In this document: positions 1 to 9,163 of the stretch, in pieces | Numbering within the stretch: the first letter of the stretch is position 1 | Layout: each line of letters opens with the position of its first letter | Assembly (NCBI GenBank): GCA_963815185.1 | Contig: CAWFGC010000003.1 | Location: 186,001-250,000, forward strand | Origin: SHZL01 sp963815185 | GTDB taxonomy: Bacteria; Pseudomonadota; Gammaproteobacteria; Xanthomonadales; SZUA-36 | Reading direction: 5' to 3' | DNA length: 64,000 nt | The notes under the pieces: generated by a model | Databases searched by the model: none | Told to the model about the DNA's origin: nothing | What the model saw: only the letters and a program-made list of their open reading frames with translations | Translations under genes and position numbers: made by a program

Positions 1-2
1 AG

Positions 3-767
3 GTGCATTTTTTCCTCGACCCGGGCAACTGGCATCGTGGCGAAGCCTGGTACCGCCAGCAGTTTCCGGACCGGCCGGTTCGGGTTGAAAGTTTTGGCGG
101 AGGCTACAGTCATTATCCGGTGCAACAGGGTGTGGCCCGGCGGATGCACGAGGTGTTGTCGCACGGCAAGTTTATCTACATGGTGCGTGACCCGGTTGAA
201 CGGATGATTTCCCGCTACATGCACAATGTGGCCGAATGCCTGGATTTTGACCCGCCCGAAGTCGCGTTCTCGGGCGATCCCATGAAGAACCGCTATATTT
301 GCGAGAGCCTGTACTTCATGCAGCTGGAACAATACCTGCAGTATTTTGGCAAGGAACGCTTCCTGGTCATCGACGACCAGTCGATCCGCCATCACCGCAA
401 AGAGACGCTGAGAACGATTTTCCGGTTCCTGGGGGTTGACGAGGAATTCACCAGCCCCGCGTTCGAGGTGATTCGCCATCCCACAGCGGGTAAGCGGCAA
501 AAAAGTGCGTTTGGTGTAAGCCTGCACCGGTATTTCGGGCGCTATTTCCTGAAGGGGCTGTCGCACATTCCCCTGCCGATGCCGGCGCAGCGCATGATGA
601 TGCACCGGTCCGACCAGGCGATTTACTGGCTGTTTTCGAAGCCGATGAGACGGCCGGTTCTCGATGAGAACCTGTACCGGAGACTGGCTGATATTTTCCG
701 GCCGGACATCGAGCAACTGCAGGCATTTACCGGCAAGAGATATGACACCTGGTTACAGGGTTCCTGA
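3..767 (+). CDS. Sulfotransferase family protein (5' end outside the window)
   Basis: Likely a PAPS-dependent sulfotransferase that moves sulfate onto a glycan or other hydroxyl/amine acceptor. The reading frame is open to the left edge of the window, so the GTG at 3 is probably not the true start and the N-terminal 5'-phosphosulfate-binding loop is missing. What remains shows the 3'-phosphate-binding signature near residues 59-71 (VRDPVERMISRY, with the conserved Arg, Ser and Tyr). A helical C-terminal half follows, typical of the Sulfotransfer_1/heparan-sulfate NST-like group. The methyltransferase downstream overlaps its 3' end, so the two are probably co-transcribed. Together with the convergent glycosyltransferase and ATP-grasp genes this points to synthesis or decoration of a surface glycan. 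The family call is firm; the substrate is unknown. Confidence 0.8.
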   Translation: MHFFLDPGNWHRGEAWYRQQFPDRPVRVESFGGGYSHYPVQQGVARRMHEVLSHGKFIYMVRDPVERMISRYMHNVAECLDFDPPEVAFSGDPMKNRYICESLYFMQLEQYLQYFGKERFLVIDDQSIRHHRKETLRTIFRFLGVDEEFTSPAFEVIRHPTAGKRQKSAFGVSLHRYFGRYFLKGLSHIPLPMPAQRMMMHRSDQAIYWLFSKPMRRPVLDENLYRRLADIFRPDIEQLQAFTGKRYDTWLQGS

Positions 768-1536
768 TCAGACCGTGCCTGTGAAGGAAAAACAAAGTAA
801 CCCGACGCTGGTATCTCCGCAGAGCCAGGAGACGGAGAACGCGCGCAACCTCGCCAAGGAGTTCCGTCTCGAACGGCAGTGTCTGAAGCCCTGCAAGGGG
901 ATCTTTCTCGACATCGGGTGCAGCAACGGCCGGCTGGTCAGGGACATGGCCGACGGTTCGGTCCTGGCGGTTGGCATGGACATATCCGTGGAGCAAATCA
1001 GGGAGGCCGCGGCCATTCAGGCCGAATCGGGCCTGGAAAACGTCGCTTTTGTCGTTGCTGATGTCCGGGCTCCGCCGTTCAAAGAAGGTGCCTTCGAGGC
1101 GGTCGCGTCCCGCTACACGTTGCACCACACGGATCTGAAACAGACGCTGCCCGTCGTTCGTGACCTGGTCGCCCCTGGGGGAACACTCTTCTTACGGGAT
1201 ATCGCGACGCACCTGCCCTGGCTGCAGAAATTTCGAAGCTGGCACGTCTTCCTGGCGGCCCTGCGAGGAATTGATCGGGCCATTTGGCGCGGCCCTCGGT
1301 CCGGATGGCAATTTTTCCGGTTCCTGGTGCGGCCGCAGTCACTTCGCCATGCCACCGTTGAGAACCGCCTGCTGACCCACCGAAAGTACCGGCAGATTCA
1401 TCGCAGCAGGCTGCCGGGATGCACCTTTTCCGCGGCGCAAGGCACCTTACGTCTGAAGGAGGCGCCCATAGTCACCTGGCGCAAGGGCAGGTCCAAACCC
1501 CGGCCTTCACCGGGATCAGATTCGAAACTCCTTTAA
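742..1536 (+). CDS. Class I SAM-dependent methyltransferase
   Basis: A 264-residue methyltransferase. Motif I is DIGCSNG at about residues 57-63, followed by an acidic position in VGMDIS (about 77-82), ADVRAPPF (about 106-113) and the RYTLHHT segment (about 124-130) seen in Methyltransf_11/UbiE-like enzymes. The open frame extends upstream to 664, but that part lies inside the sulfotransferase and has no methyltransferase character. ATG 742 gives a 26-base overlap with the upstream gene; GTG 781 is an alternative. The C-terminal tail is arginine- and proline-rich and overlaps the end of the convergent glycosyltransferase by about 20 bases, so the last 15 or so residues may be read-through. 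The acceptor is unknown; a glycan or lipid-linked intermediate is inferred from the neighbours. Confidence 0.75.
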   Translation: MTPGYRVPDQTVPVKEKQSNPTLVSPQSQETENARNLAKEFRLERQCLKPCKGIFLDIGCSNGRLVRDMADGSVLAVGMDISVEQIREAAAIQAESGLENVAFVVADVRAPPFKEGAFEAVASRYTLHHTDLKQTLPVVRDLVAPGGTLFLRDIATHLPWLQKFRSWHVFLAALRGIDRAIWRGPRSGWQFFRFLVRPQSLRHATVENRLLTHRKYRQIHRSRLPGCTFSAAQGTLRLKEAPIVTWRKGRSKPRPSPGSDSKLL

Positions 1537-2853
1537 CAACTCTGAAAACCCCGGCAAACCATCTCCCGCGGAAGAATCCGGGTAGTAATTCAATTCCGGG
1601 GAATTGCACTTGCACACGATGTCCCTGGTCCAGGGTTTTCCGCGGGACTCAGCCTCCTGTTTCAGGGCGTCGTTCAGCCGCGCGGTGCTGACCGGCGGCG
1701 CAACGTTTTCGAGCGCCCACGGTCTCGGATCAAAGTCAGCATGGGAATTTCTGAATGAGGCCAGCGCCTCCGCCAGGTCATCCTGGTCGACAACGCGACC
1801 GGTGCGCGCATTGATATGGCCTTTCGATAAGCCAATGAAATCAGACAGGACCATACCGGGGACGCCTGCGAAAAACCCTTCCCGCAGAGCCCTGTTCGCG
1901 CCTTCCTGTCGCGAGAGCAGCACGTTGACCTTCGATTGGTTGTATACCTCGTTCAGTTCGTCGTGGGTCAGGTCTTCGAACACGGTGACCTGCTGCGCCA
2001 TACCGTCTGATTCGATTTGAGCGAGGATTGGGCTGCGCACGCCCGGGTCTGCCCAATCCGTCGCGGCCACGATAGCCAGGCGGTAGCCCGGATCGTTCAG
2101 CCGGCGCATCGCGCGAAGAAGAAGATGATGACGTTTCATCAGTACCCACCGGGCAACGAAAACAGCGTCGAATCGCTTCAGCTGTCCCTCGAGCGGCCGA
2201 AACAAGTCCGGGTTCGCCCAGTCGGAGGCACCCATGCGCAGCGGCAAGATATTCGAGTCCAGGCGCAGCAGGAAATCAACGTCCATTTCACACGACGCCA
2301 TCGCAAATACTGGGTCGTCATACGCGGTGAACGCCAGAATCCGCGGATCCGCGTACCCGGACCAGCTGGGCTCCAGAACCAGCACAAACCGCTTGAGGAA
2401 TTTCGCCACGTCAACGGCTTTCCTGAAATGGCCGAAGCGATCCGAGTTTTTCAGAACCAGCACGCCCTTCTCGATGCGCCCGCCTGGCGCCAGGGCGGGT
2501 GCCTTCAGCACCAGGACGCCTTTGCCCAGCCAATCAATCCCTTTTGCGACAGCGGCCTGGCTGACATTACCGGTAATCCGGGACTTCGCCCGTGATAAAT
2601 CACGCCTGAGCGTCCCCTCCACCTGGCACCTGAGCCGGGCTGCGATGGGGTTCTCGCCTTCGACGACGTAGGTCAAAGCGTAGTGGGCCCAGCACAAAAA
2701 GCGGGTAGCGGCGGTTGCGGAGAACGGCGAAACCAACGCCCCGACACACGTAAAAAACAAAGCCGCGCAGAACCGGACCGGCTGTGTAATCGACAGTTCG
2801 AACAGAAAAACCCGTAATCGATAGCGCACGCGTTCGGCGAAACGGATCCTCAT
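1516..2853 (-). CDS. Glycosyltransferase, GT4-like
   Basis: About 445 residues. The C-terminal half resembles the nucleotide-sugar-binding domain of GT4 (GT-B) glycosyltransferases: a FVARWVLMKRHHLLLRAM segment like the usual GR..KKG..LL..A start, then VNVLLSRQEGANRALREGF, which matches the E-x7-E donor-site region, and GMVLSDFIGLSKGHIN. The N-terminal part has a hydrophobic stretch (about residues 15-45) that could anchor the protein to the membrane. The frame is open up to 2952, overlapping the ATP-grasp gene, so the ATG at 2853, just after that gene's stop, was preferred; the ribosome-binding site is weak. It reads in the same direction as the ATP-grasp gene with a gap of about 35 bases and is probably in one operon with it. 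Sugar donor and acceptor are unknown. Confidence 0.7.
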   Translation of the reverse strand: MRIRFAERVRYRLRVFLFELSITQPVRFCAALFFTCVGALVSPFSATAATRFLCWAHYALTYVVEGENPIAARLRCQVEGTLRRDLSRAKSRITGNVSQAAVAKGIDWLGKGVLVLKAPALAPGGRIEKGVLVLKNSDRFGHFRKAVDVAKFLKRFVLVLEPSWSGYADPRILAFTAYDDPVFAMASCEMDVDFLLRLDSNILPLRMGASDWANPDLFRPLEGQLKRFDAVFVARWVLMKRHHLLLRAMRRLNDPGYRLAIVAATDWADPGVRSPILAQIESDGMAQQVTVFEDLTHDELNEVYNQSKVNVLLSRQEGANRALREGFFAGVPGMVLSDFIGLSKGHINARTGRVVDQDDLAEALASFRNSHADFDPRPWALENVAPPVSTARLNDALKQEAESRGKPWTRDIVCKCNSPELNYYPDSSAGDGLPGFSELLKEFRI

Positions 2854-2887
2854 CTCATGCTTCAACTGGAAGTCACCAGGCGAGCCG

Positions 2888-4159
2888 TCAGGACCGGACC
2901 AGGTCGCGGAAGAATCCCCAGGCGCCGCGCAGCCGCCCGGTTCGATGACCATGAATTGCCGGGTGCAGGAAAATAGAGTCCGGACGCGTGGGGTTGACGG
3001 ACTCCGCCCATTTCAGAAACGCCTGGAACTCGTCCGTCATCAAACCCTTGGCGGACAACAGCTGAATTCGTGAACTGCTGCCGCTGTTGATTTCAAGCAC
3101 CGTCGGTCCTTCATCGGTGATCGCGACATCCCAGCCCTGGTAACGGATGCCCTCTACCGAGGCGCTTCCTTTCAGAACCACTTCGCGAAGTGCTGCAAAG
3201 TGCGGTAAGCGGGTGCCCGTGAGTTTCTCACCGGTGTGTGGATTGTGTTCGAACTCCTCCATTTCCGGACCCTGTCCGCGCAGGACCCGGCCAACCTTGC
3301 CGGTCAACGGGTCGAGCGCGGCGACCAGGTTACCGCGACGCCAGGGGTTGTCCGCGATGTGCCAGGGGGCCGGAATTTTCCAGAATGCACCGATGATGTT
3401 CGGGCCCTCTTTCTGGCAGGCAACGATGACGCGCACGGAAGCTACGGTTTCTCCGCAAAGCGCTGCCAGGTTTCGGTGCTGTCGGACTGCATCGAAAAAA
3501 AGATACCCGCGATGGGGGTCAAACGGCCCGGGCGCGTCCCTCTTTCGATGAGTGAATTCTTCAATGGCAGCGGCGAACGCTTCGACGCCAACCACTAATC
3601 CATGATTGATGGACATTTCGTCACGTGCCGCGTCATATCCCTTGAGCAGGGTTGCACCGCGGCTCTCAAACTCGCTGGTCGGCTTTCCGAACAGGGGGTA
3701 GTCACGGGTCGTCCTCAGGTAATGTTCAAGGTCTCTGCGCGATTGCAGAGAGACCGCTGATGAAAAGGTTTCATCGGGGTGAAGAATGGCGCGCAATTTG
3801 GGGTGGGGTAGCCCGTGCCTGGCCAGCAGCCTGGCGGTCTTCAGCTTGTCGTCGACCAACTCGGCCAGGCGGCTGTCATTCACGCGCAGTGTCAACTCCC
3901 AGTACCTGTTGTTGCCGATAAACCGGCGCTTCTCGGCAAAACAGTACTTCCGGTCGTCGTATAGTTGAAAACGGTAGTAATCGCCCGGGGAAATGCGTTG
4001 CCCACTGCCAGTGAGAATGAATATTTCGACAAGCTGGCGCCAACGGGATTTGATGCCTGCGCCCGCTACCTGGTTCATCCCCGCCCGAACGTCGAGAAGC
4101 CCCTGGTCGTCTGGCGCGGCGCGGTCCAGGATCAGCTGTGCGGGTGGGCTACTGGTCAT
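2888..4159 (-). CDS. Sugar-transfer-associated ATP-grasp protein
   Basis: A 423-residue ATP-grasp protein of the type found in capsule and polysaccharide loci (ATPgrasp_ST family). Visible features are a basic residue-rich ATP-grasp N-lobe (DDKLKTARLLARHGLPHPKL), the LFGKPTSEFESRGATLLKGY lysine/glycine region, VASVRVIVACQ and the metal/ATP-binding C-lobe motif WDVAITDEGPTVLEINSG with the final Glu and Asn. These proteins are thought to form an amide or ester bond on a sugar intermediate using ATP; the exact reaction is not known for most members. It is the first gene of a two-gene unit with the glycosyltransferase downstream. The start at 4159 fits the family, and no gene lies between it and the IS91-like element at 4276. 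Confidence 0.8.
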   Translation of the reverse strand: MTSSPPAQLILDRAAPDDQGLLDVRAGMNQVAGAGIKSRWRQLVEIFILTGSGQRISPGDYYRFQLYDDRKYCFAEKRRFIGNNRYWELTLRVNDSRLAELVDDKLKTARLLARHGLPHPKLRAILHPDETFSSAVSLQSRRDLEHYLRTTRDYPLFGKPTSEFESRGATLLKGYDAARDEMSINHGLVVGVEAFAAAIEEFTHRKRDAPGPFDPHRGYLFFDAVRQHRNLAALCGETVASVRVIVACQKEGPNIIGAFWKIPAPWHIADNPWRRGNLVAALDPLTGKVGRVLRGQGPEMEEFEHNPHTGEKLTGTRLPHFAALREVVLKGSASVEGIRYQGWDVAITDEGPTVLEINSGSSSRIQLLSAKGLMTDEFQAFLKWAESVNPTRPDSIFLHPAIHGHRTGRLRGAWGFFRDLVRS

Positions 4160-4275
4160 ATGAAGTACCCGTCGGTCCTGTGTTCATCAAAAATACCGCC
4201 CGCAAGGTTGGCGGGCCAGGGAATAGGTTTGCGCTGCAAAATATCTTGGTATTCTAACCAGCATGATTTCGCGCA

Positions 4276-5288
4276 TAGGAACTATTAACCACCTTTCCAG
4301 GCATTCAGACAAGTATCGGGGGGGTTGTTTCTGATCGCAGATGCGACTCTGGCGCCCCCAACACCACCGGAATCTTCGCCGGCAAGGCAGTTGCACGCAG
4401 CGCCAACGACCCTCAATGGCTCAATTCGCGCATGACAGCCGAACCCGCCCCTGGGCTGACGGCCACGGGACATCAAATCAGGTTGAACGTTTGTTCCTGG
4501 TGCCCGGGCGGAGCCCGCGCCAGTTTGTTGTCAGACTCCAGGCGTTGCTGCACATGCCCCAGAATCTTCGCGATCAGCAGCGGCTCCTCAATACAAGCAA
4601 TCACCCTGAGCTTCCCGCCGCAATCCGGACAAATCTCGATATCGATGGCAAAGACCCGCTTGAGGCGCTGCATCCATGAGAGCGGGGCAAGCGGCCTGTC
4701 GGCATCCACCCTGCCGCGCGCGCGTCGCGGCACGATGCGGGCCCGGTGCTTGAAGTTGGGGGCGAACGCACGCGCGATGGCTTCGCTCCCTTACTTCTTA
4801 CGCTACGCGTAAAACGTGCGGTCGCTTTCGCCTGCACCATGGAAGCGCGTGAGATTCAAACGCGGCCTCGGCACCAAGGCAGCCAACCGGGCGATAAAGT
4901 CCAACGGCTCCAGCACTACGTGGGTCGACCCATCCCGGAACGGCTGTTTGTACCGATACATGACCCGGCCCTTGGGATCCACCGACAACCGCTTGGTGGC
5001 AATGGGCGGCCGGGTGATGTACCGGCACAGCCGTTCCAAGCGGCTGCGTTGGTACGCTTCACAAACCGTAGCTGCGTGCAGTGAAAACCCCGACACCTTG
5101 GCCAACAAGGGAATGTTCGAGGCTTGTTCAAGCGGCGGGACACTGTACAGGGTAAGAGCCTTGCGCCCGGCGTGGGGACCGATGGCAATTCGATAATTCA
5201 CGGATGCAGCCTGTAGCTGGTCCAGGCTGGAACCGGCTTCGAAATCGAGCACAGGGCACTCCGGGTCTGCAATCAGCAGGCCCCGCGC
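4276..5288. mobile_element. IS91-like element, copy A (truncated)
   Basis: This segment is nearly identical to copy B (9164-10592) over about 1 kb, and its left part is shared with copies C (15938-16448) and D (12606-12754, inverted). The shared left end reads TAGGAA-Y-Y-ATTAACCACCTTT, then about 200 bases of non-coding end, then the transposase on the minus strand. Similarity to copy B stops at about 5288, so the part encoding the catalytic N-terminal half is missing. The family call rests on the transposase fragments. It ends just upstream of the CadC-like gene and could affect that gene's promoter. Confidence 0.8.
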
Positions 5289-5289
5289 C
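4473..5289 (-). pseudogene. IS91-family transposase remnant (copy A)
   Basis: The C-terminal half of an IS91-type transposase (Transposase_32 group): ERLCRYITRPPIATKRLS and RLAALVPRPRLNLTRFH, then after two stops the zinc-binding tail IEICPDCGGKLRVIACIEEP. The two open segments (5289-4803 and 4733-4473) are in the same frame. They are separated by a short insert with in-frame TAG (4803-4805) and TAA (4791-4793) that replaces the usual RFHGVFAPN junction. The N-terminal HUH/tyrosine domain is absent, so this copy cannot be active. The same insert is present in the other two copies. Confidence 0.85.
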
Positions 5290-5349
5290 CGGGATTCCGA
5301 AGCATGTGGTGTATACTCCTTGTGCACTGCGGGATGGTAGAGAATTGCT

Positions 5350-7569
5350 GTGTTCAGCTATGCGGGAGCTCAGTTTGTTTTCGAGTTCGGCGGTTTCCGC
5401 GTGGATCCGGTGCGTCGAATCCTGTTTGGTACCGACGGCCAATCGGTCCACTTGAAGCCGAAGGCGTTCAACACCCTGTTGTATCTCGTCGAGCGTCCGC
5501 ATGTAGTCATCGACAAGGGCGCGCTGCTGAAGGCGGTCTGGCCAAACGTCGTCGTCGAGGAAAACAACCTCACACAGGCGATCTCGCAGCTGCGGCACGC
5601 GCTCGGTGAGCATCCCGGGGAGCATCGATACATCCTTACCGAGCCGGGCCGCGGTTACCGTTTCATTGCGCCGGTCAATCGTGTGTTCGAAGGCAGCCAA
5701 CCCATCGAAGCCGCAGCGCTGCAAAGCGATGGCGCCAATGTAGTCCCGGAAAACTCTTCAGACACCGCCAGTACACCCGATCCGACCACACAGCCAGTCG
5801 CCCGTGGAGCCGGCCGGCTTCGCACGAAGCTGTTCGCAGGCGTTAGCCTGGCGGCACTGGTCGCGCTGGCGGCGGTAGTTTTTGTCGCAATCGGTCAGCG
5901 GGACTTGCGCTCGATCGCCGTGCTTCCGTTCGAGAATCTGAGCACCGAAGCCAGGGATGCTGCGGTCGCAGAAGGATTACAAGACGACATCCTGACGGAA
6001 CTGGCGAAGATTAGCGGTTTGAAGGTTATCGCCCGCGCATCCGTGATGCGTTATCAGGGGCCGGACCGCAACCTGCGCGAGGTCGGCGAGCAGCTTGGAA
6101 TTGCGACTGCGCTGGAAGGCACCGTGCAGCGCACCGCTGGCAACTTGCGCGTGAACCTGCGCCTTGTCGATACTGGAACGGCGAAGCTCCTGTGGTCCGA
6201 GAGTTATGAATTCGAACCCACCGTTCTCGAGAAAGTCTTCGCAATTCAAACGGACATCGCAAAAAGCGTCGCAACGGCACTGGGCGTTAGCATGACGACT
6301 TCGGAACTGGCGCAGATCGGGTGGCGGCCGACGCGGAATTCGGAGGCATACGAGTTCTTCCTGAGCGGTCGAAGATACGCGAAAGGCGGCGACCTGTTGC
6401 GCGACCTGCCGGCGTCGGTACGTCAGTTCGAGCACGCCGTTGAAGTGGATCCGGATTTTGCGCTGGCGTTCGCGCACCTGTCGATCGAGAACATCCATAT
6501 GTACTGGACGATGGACCACGATGACGCGCGTCGACAGAAGGCGGCGTCAGCCGTGCGACGCGCACTTGAGCTACAGCCCGCCCTGCCCGAAGTGCATCTC
6601 GCAATGGCCTGGTTCCGCTACCAGGGACAGCTCGACTTCGATGCGGCATTGCGTGAACTCTCGATCGCCGAGAAAGGGCTACCAGGCGATGCCGATCTGC
6701 TCTTCGCCCGCAGTGTGATTTACACCCGTATGGGCAAACTCGGTCAGGCGCTCCCCAACTGGGAGCGCGCCGTGCAGCTGGATCCGCGCAATCCTAATTT
6801 GCTGCGGCAATACGCGTCGGTTCAGACTCGGCTGCGACATTACGCCATTGCAGAGCACTATCTGGCAAGAGTCATCGAGGTCGCGCCGGATGCGGTCGAA
6901 GCCAGGATCGAAAAGGCCGCCATCCCGTGGTTGCGCGACGGCGACAGCTCCCCGTATCTCCAGGCGATAAAAAGTAATCCGCTACTTCGTCCTGGCGAGG
7001 CCGTGTGGGGGGAATGGAACGTTGCGATCGAGGCGCGCGACTTCGAGACAGCCTTGCGCGTGCTCGCTGAAGCGGATGCAGAGGTAATCCAGGATTCGCG
7101 GCTCGCGTACAAGCCACGGGCTTTGCTGTACGGCGTGACGTACGACCTGGCGGGACAGCTCGAGCCCGCCACCGAGCAGTTCGAGCTGGCGCGAACGCAC
7201 CTCGAAGACGTGCTCGCGCACAGACCTGGGGATCCCCGCATCATGCTGACGCTTGCGGAGGCTCTCGCAGGACTCGGGCAAGCCGAAGCAGCGACGGACC
7301 TCGCGTTGCAGGCGATCGAGGCCATGCCGGCGGTGGTGGGATCATTGGACATGCGGAGTTCCGCAAGGATGCGGCGATCTCCGTGCTGGCGCGAACGGGC
7401 GCGGCTGACGCTGCGGTTGCCCAGTTCGAAACCTATCTGGCAGGGCCGGGTTTCTGGTCCATTGAGGGGCTGTTGCCCGACCCTCGGCTCGATCCACTGC
7501 GTGACGACCCCCGCTTTATCACGCTGGTGGGGAAATACCGGCGTCGATGACTCTCGCCAAATCAGTTAG
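5350..7569 (+). CDS. CadC/ToxR-like transmembrane regulator with TPR domain (frameshift near 3' end)
   Basis: A 739-residue one-component membrane regulator. Residues about 10-108 are an OmpR/CadC-type winged helix (WPNVVVEENNLTQAISQLR recognition region, ending GRGYRFIAPV). An Ala/Ser/Pro linker leads to a single membrane segment at about 161-181. Outside follows the SIAVLPFENLS domain (about 188-310), common next to TPRs in adenylate-cyclase-like and CadC-like proteins, then TPR repeats (about 330-680). The predicted start is GTG 5350. From about 7345 the frame changes: the last 70 or so residues are rich in Arg and Trp and look unlike a TPR, whereas the next frame gives a natural ending (GHAEFRKDAAISVLARTG ... 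FITLVGKYRRR) with a stop at 7548-7550. A single-base indel near 7340-7350 is likely. The signal sensed and the target genes are unknown; the FG-GAP gene downstream is a candidate target. Confidence 0.8.
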   Translation: MFSYAGAQFVFEFGGFRVDPVRRILFGTDGQSVHLKPKAFNTLLYLVERPHVVIDKGALLKAVWPNVVVEENNLTQAISQLRHALGEHPGEHRYILTEPGRGYRFIAPVNRVFEGSQPIEAAALQSDGANVVPENSSDTASTPDPTTQPVARGAGRLRTKLFAGVSLAALVALAAVVFVAIGQRDLRSIAVLPFENLSTEARDAAVAEGLQDDILTELAKISGLKVIARASVMRYQGPDRNLREVGEQLGIATALEGTVQRTAGNLRVNLRLVDTGTAKLLWSESYEFEPTVLEKVFAIQTDIAKSVATALGVSMTTSELAQIGWRPTRNSEAYEFFLSGRRYAKGGDLLRDLPASVRQFEHAVEVDPDFALAFAHLSIENIHMYWTMDHDDARRQKAASAVRRALELQPALPEVHLAMAWFRYQGQLDFDAALRELSIAEKGLPGDADLLFARSVIYTRMGKLGQALPNWERAVQLDPRNPNLLRQYASVQTRLRHYAIAEHYLARVIEVAPDAVEARIEKAAIPWLRDGDSSPYLQAIKSNPLLRPGEAVWGEWNVAIEARDFETALRVLAEADAEVIQDSRLAYKPRALLYGVTYDLAGQLEPATEQFELARTHLEDVLAHRPGDPRIMLTLAEALAGLGQAEAATDLALQAIEAMPAVVGSLDMRSSARMRRSPCWRERARLTLRLPSSKPIWQGRVSGPLRGCCPTLGSIHCVTTPALSRWWGNTGVDDSRQIS

Positions 7570-7801
7570 ATAACAGAGTCGACCCATTGGCCCGGGGGCG
7601 CGGGAAAGTGACTATTCGCGCGCAACTGCAAAAATGCGCCGGCGACGCTGGCATCACGCCCTGCGTACGCCAGGCCGGTGGCGGCCATAAACGTTCAGAA
7701 GAATTCAGAAAGCTTCAGCACCGGACACATTTACGTTGCGATTGCTGTTGACTAGAATTTCCACCGGTACCTGTCCGTCACGGTGTCGCGAGGAAGCAAG
7801 G

Positions 7802-9091
7802 ATGAAACCAAGACTGATAGAGCTGATTGGAGTTGTGTTTCTAGCCGGCGCAGCGAATATAGCGGTCGCGGCTCTCCCGGCCAACGCTGAGCTGGATCTC
7901 GTCGCGTCCCCCGACCTGAACGGAAACGCCAGCGCCGAGCTCGCGACGCTGGTTTCGGCGCCGAACACTGATGCTGGCACAGGTATTTTCGACGTTTATT
8001 CGCACGTTTTCATTCGTGATTCCGCCACCGGCGCGCGGATTAGCCACTTCGGGCTGCGCGAGCCCTACTGGCGCACGCTCGAGTTGATCGCAGTACCACA
8101 CGGCGAAGGCAGTCTGATCGGTGCGCTTCAGCAGCGCGTCAGCGGCGCCATCCGGGTCACGCTGCATGATGCTGCGACGGGCGAATTCGTCCAAAACATT
8201 GCGTTCCTCGACACCGGGCAGACCGCGATCGCCGTCACTTTCATCCGTGATGCGGCAGGCCCCGACGTGCCGGGCCTGGCTGTTCTCGCATGGAACCAGC
8301 CCATTGACGGGCGCCCATACAGCTACCTGGCCGGAGAAGAGGTGATTATCGAGGTCCGCCGGCTCGATACGGGCGCGCAGCTGCAGAAGATGTACAACGC
8401 CTACTATCCCGTCTGGAGTTACGGTTACGATGTCACTCCTTTGGCGATCGCGGCTGTCGACGACCAAAACGGCAACGGCAGCAGCGAGATCGCCGTGCTT
8501 GCCCGCGTCACGAACGCAGAGTCCGAATATCTCGCTGTAGTGACCCGAGATGCAGATTCCACCGAATACCTCTCGCCGTATAGTTTGGGAAACGGGGAGG
8601 CGACAATGTTTTTTACCAATACCAATACGCCTGTCGGCTTCGTCGCGCTCTCCGATGCGAGCGGCAATGGCCAGGCCGAACTTGCCGTACTCGGCCCCGG
8701 CGACGAAGGCTACCGGCTGCAGCTCAGAGAGGTCACCGACGGCAGTCTGGTGGGAAATCGCCTCATCTATTCCGACTGGAGTCCGCGGCAGGTTCGTGTA
8801 CTCGGTGACGTCGATGGCAATGGCGTAGCCGAGATCGCCGTGGCGGCGCTGCGGACGAACGGACGCATCACCGTGGACGTGCGCGACGGCGCAGCCCTGA
8901 CACTTACAAGCCGTGTCAACTTCCTGACCGCCGGCTTCGACCCATGCGACCTGGAGGTACTGCCCGACCAGTCGGGAAACGGCGTGGAGGAACTCGCGCT
9001 GATCGCGCGCAACGAGCAAACCGGAGACGTCCGGATTCAGATTCGTGATGCAGCAACCGGCGAGCTGTTGCGCACCTTCTGGCGGCCCTAG
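7802..9091 (+). CDS. Exported FG-GAP/VCBS-like repeat protein
   Basis: About 429 residues. The start at 7802 follows an AGGAAGCAAGG ribosome-binding site and gives a clear Sec signal peptide (MKPRLIELIGVVFLAGAANI, cleavage likely after AVA). The frame is open further upstream, but that part is not protein-like. The mature protein has at least five repeats of about 60-75 residues, each with a calcium-loop-like motif: DLNGNASAELA, DQNGNGSSEIAVLA, DASGNGQAELAVLG, DVDGNGVAEIAVAA and DQSGNGVEELALIA. This spacing fits an integrin-alpha-like beta-propeller or VCBS solenoid held by calcium, acting in the periplasm or outside the cell. It has no enzymatic motif. It follows the CadC-like gene after a gap of about 230 bases and ends just before IS91-like copy B. 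Confidence 0.75.
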   Translation: MKPRLIELIGVVFLAGAANIAVAALPANAELDLVASPDLNGNASAELATLVSAPNTDAGTGIFDVYSHVFIRDSATGARISHFGLREPYWRTLELIAVPHGEGSLIGALQQRVSGAIRVTLHDAATGEFVQNIAFLDTGQTAIAVTFIRDAAGPDVPGLAVLAWNQPIDGRPYSYLAGEEVIIEVRRLDTGAQLQKMYNAYYPVWSYGYDVTPLAIAAVDDQNGNGSSEIAVLARVTNAESEYLAVVTRDADSTEYLSPYSLGNGEATMFFTNTNTPVGFVALSDASGNGQAELAVLGPGDEGYRLQLREVTDGSLVGNRLIYSDWSPRQVRVLGDVDGNGVAEIAVAALRTNGRITVDVRDGAALTLTSRVNFLTAGFDPCDLEVLPDQSGNGVEELALIARNEQTGDVRIQIRDAATGELLRTFWRP

Positions 9092-9163
9092 TTGGAGGAC
9101 AGAAAGATCGGAAGAAAGATCGGACATATATGGACGCCTCCCTCCCGTCAAGGGCGTCGTGCT

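Noticed and set aside
7841..9151. A 436-residue open frame on the minus strand
   Set aside because: It is opposite the FG-GAP protein, which has a signal peptide, ribosome site and repeats. The minus frame has none.
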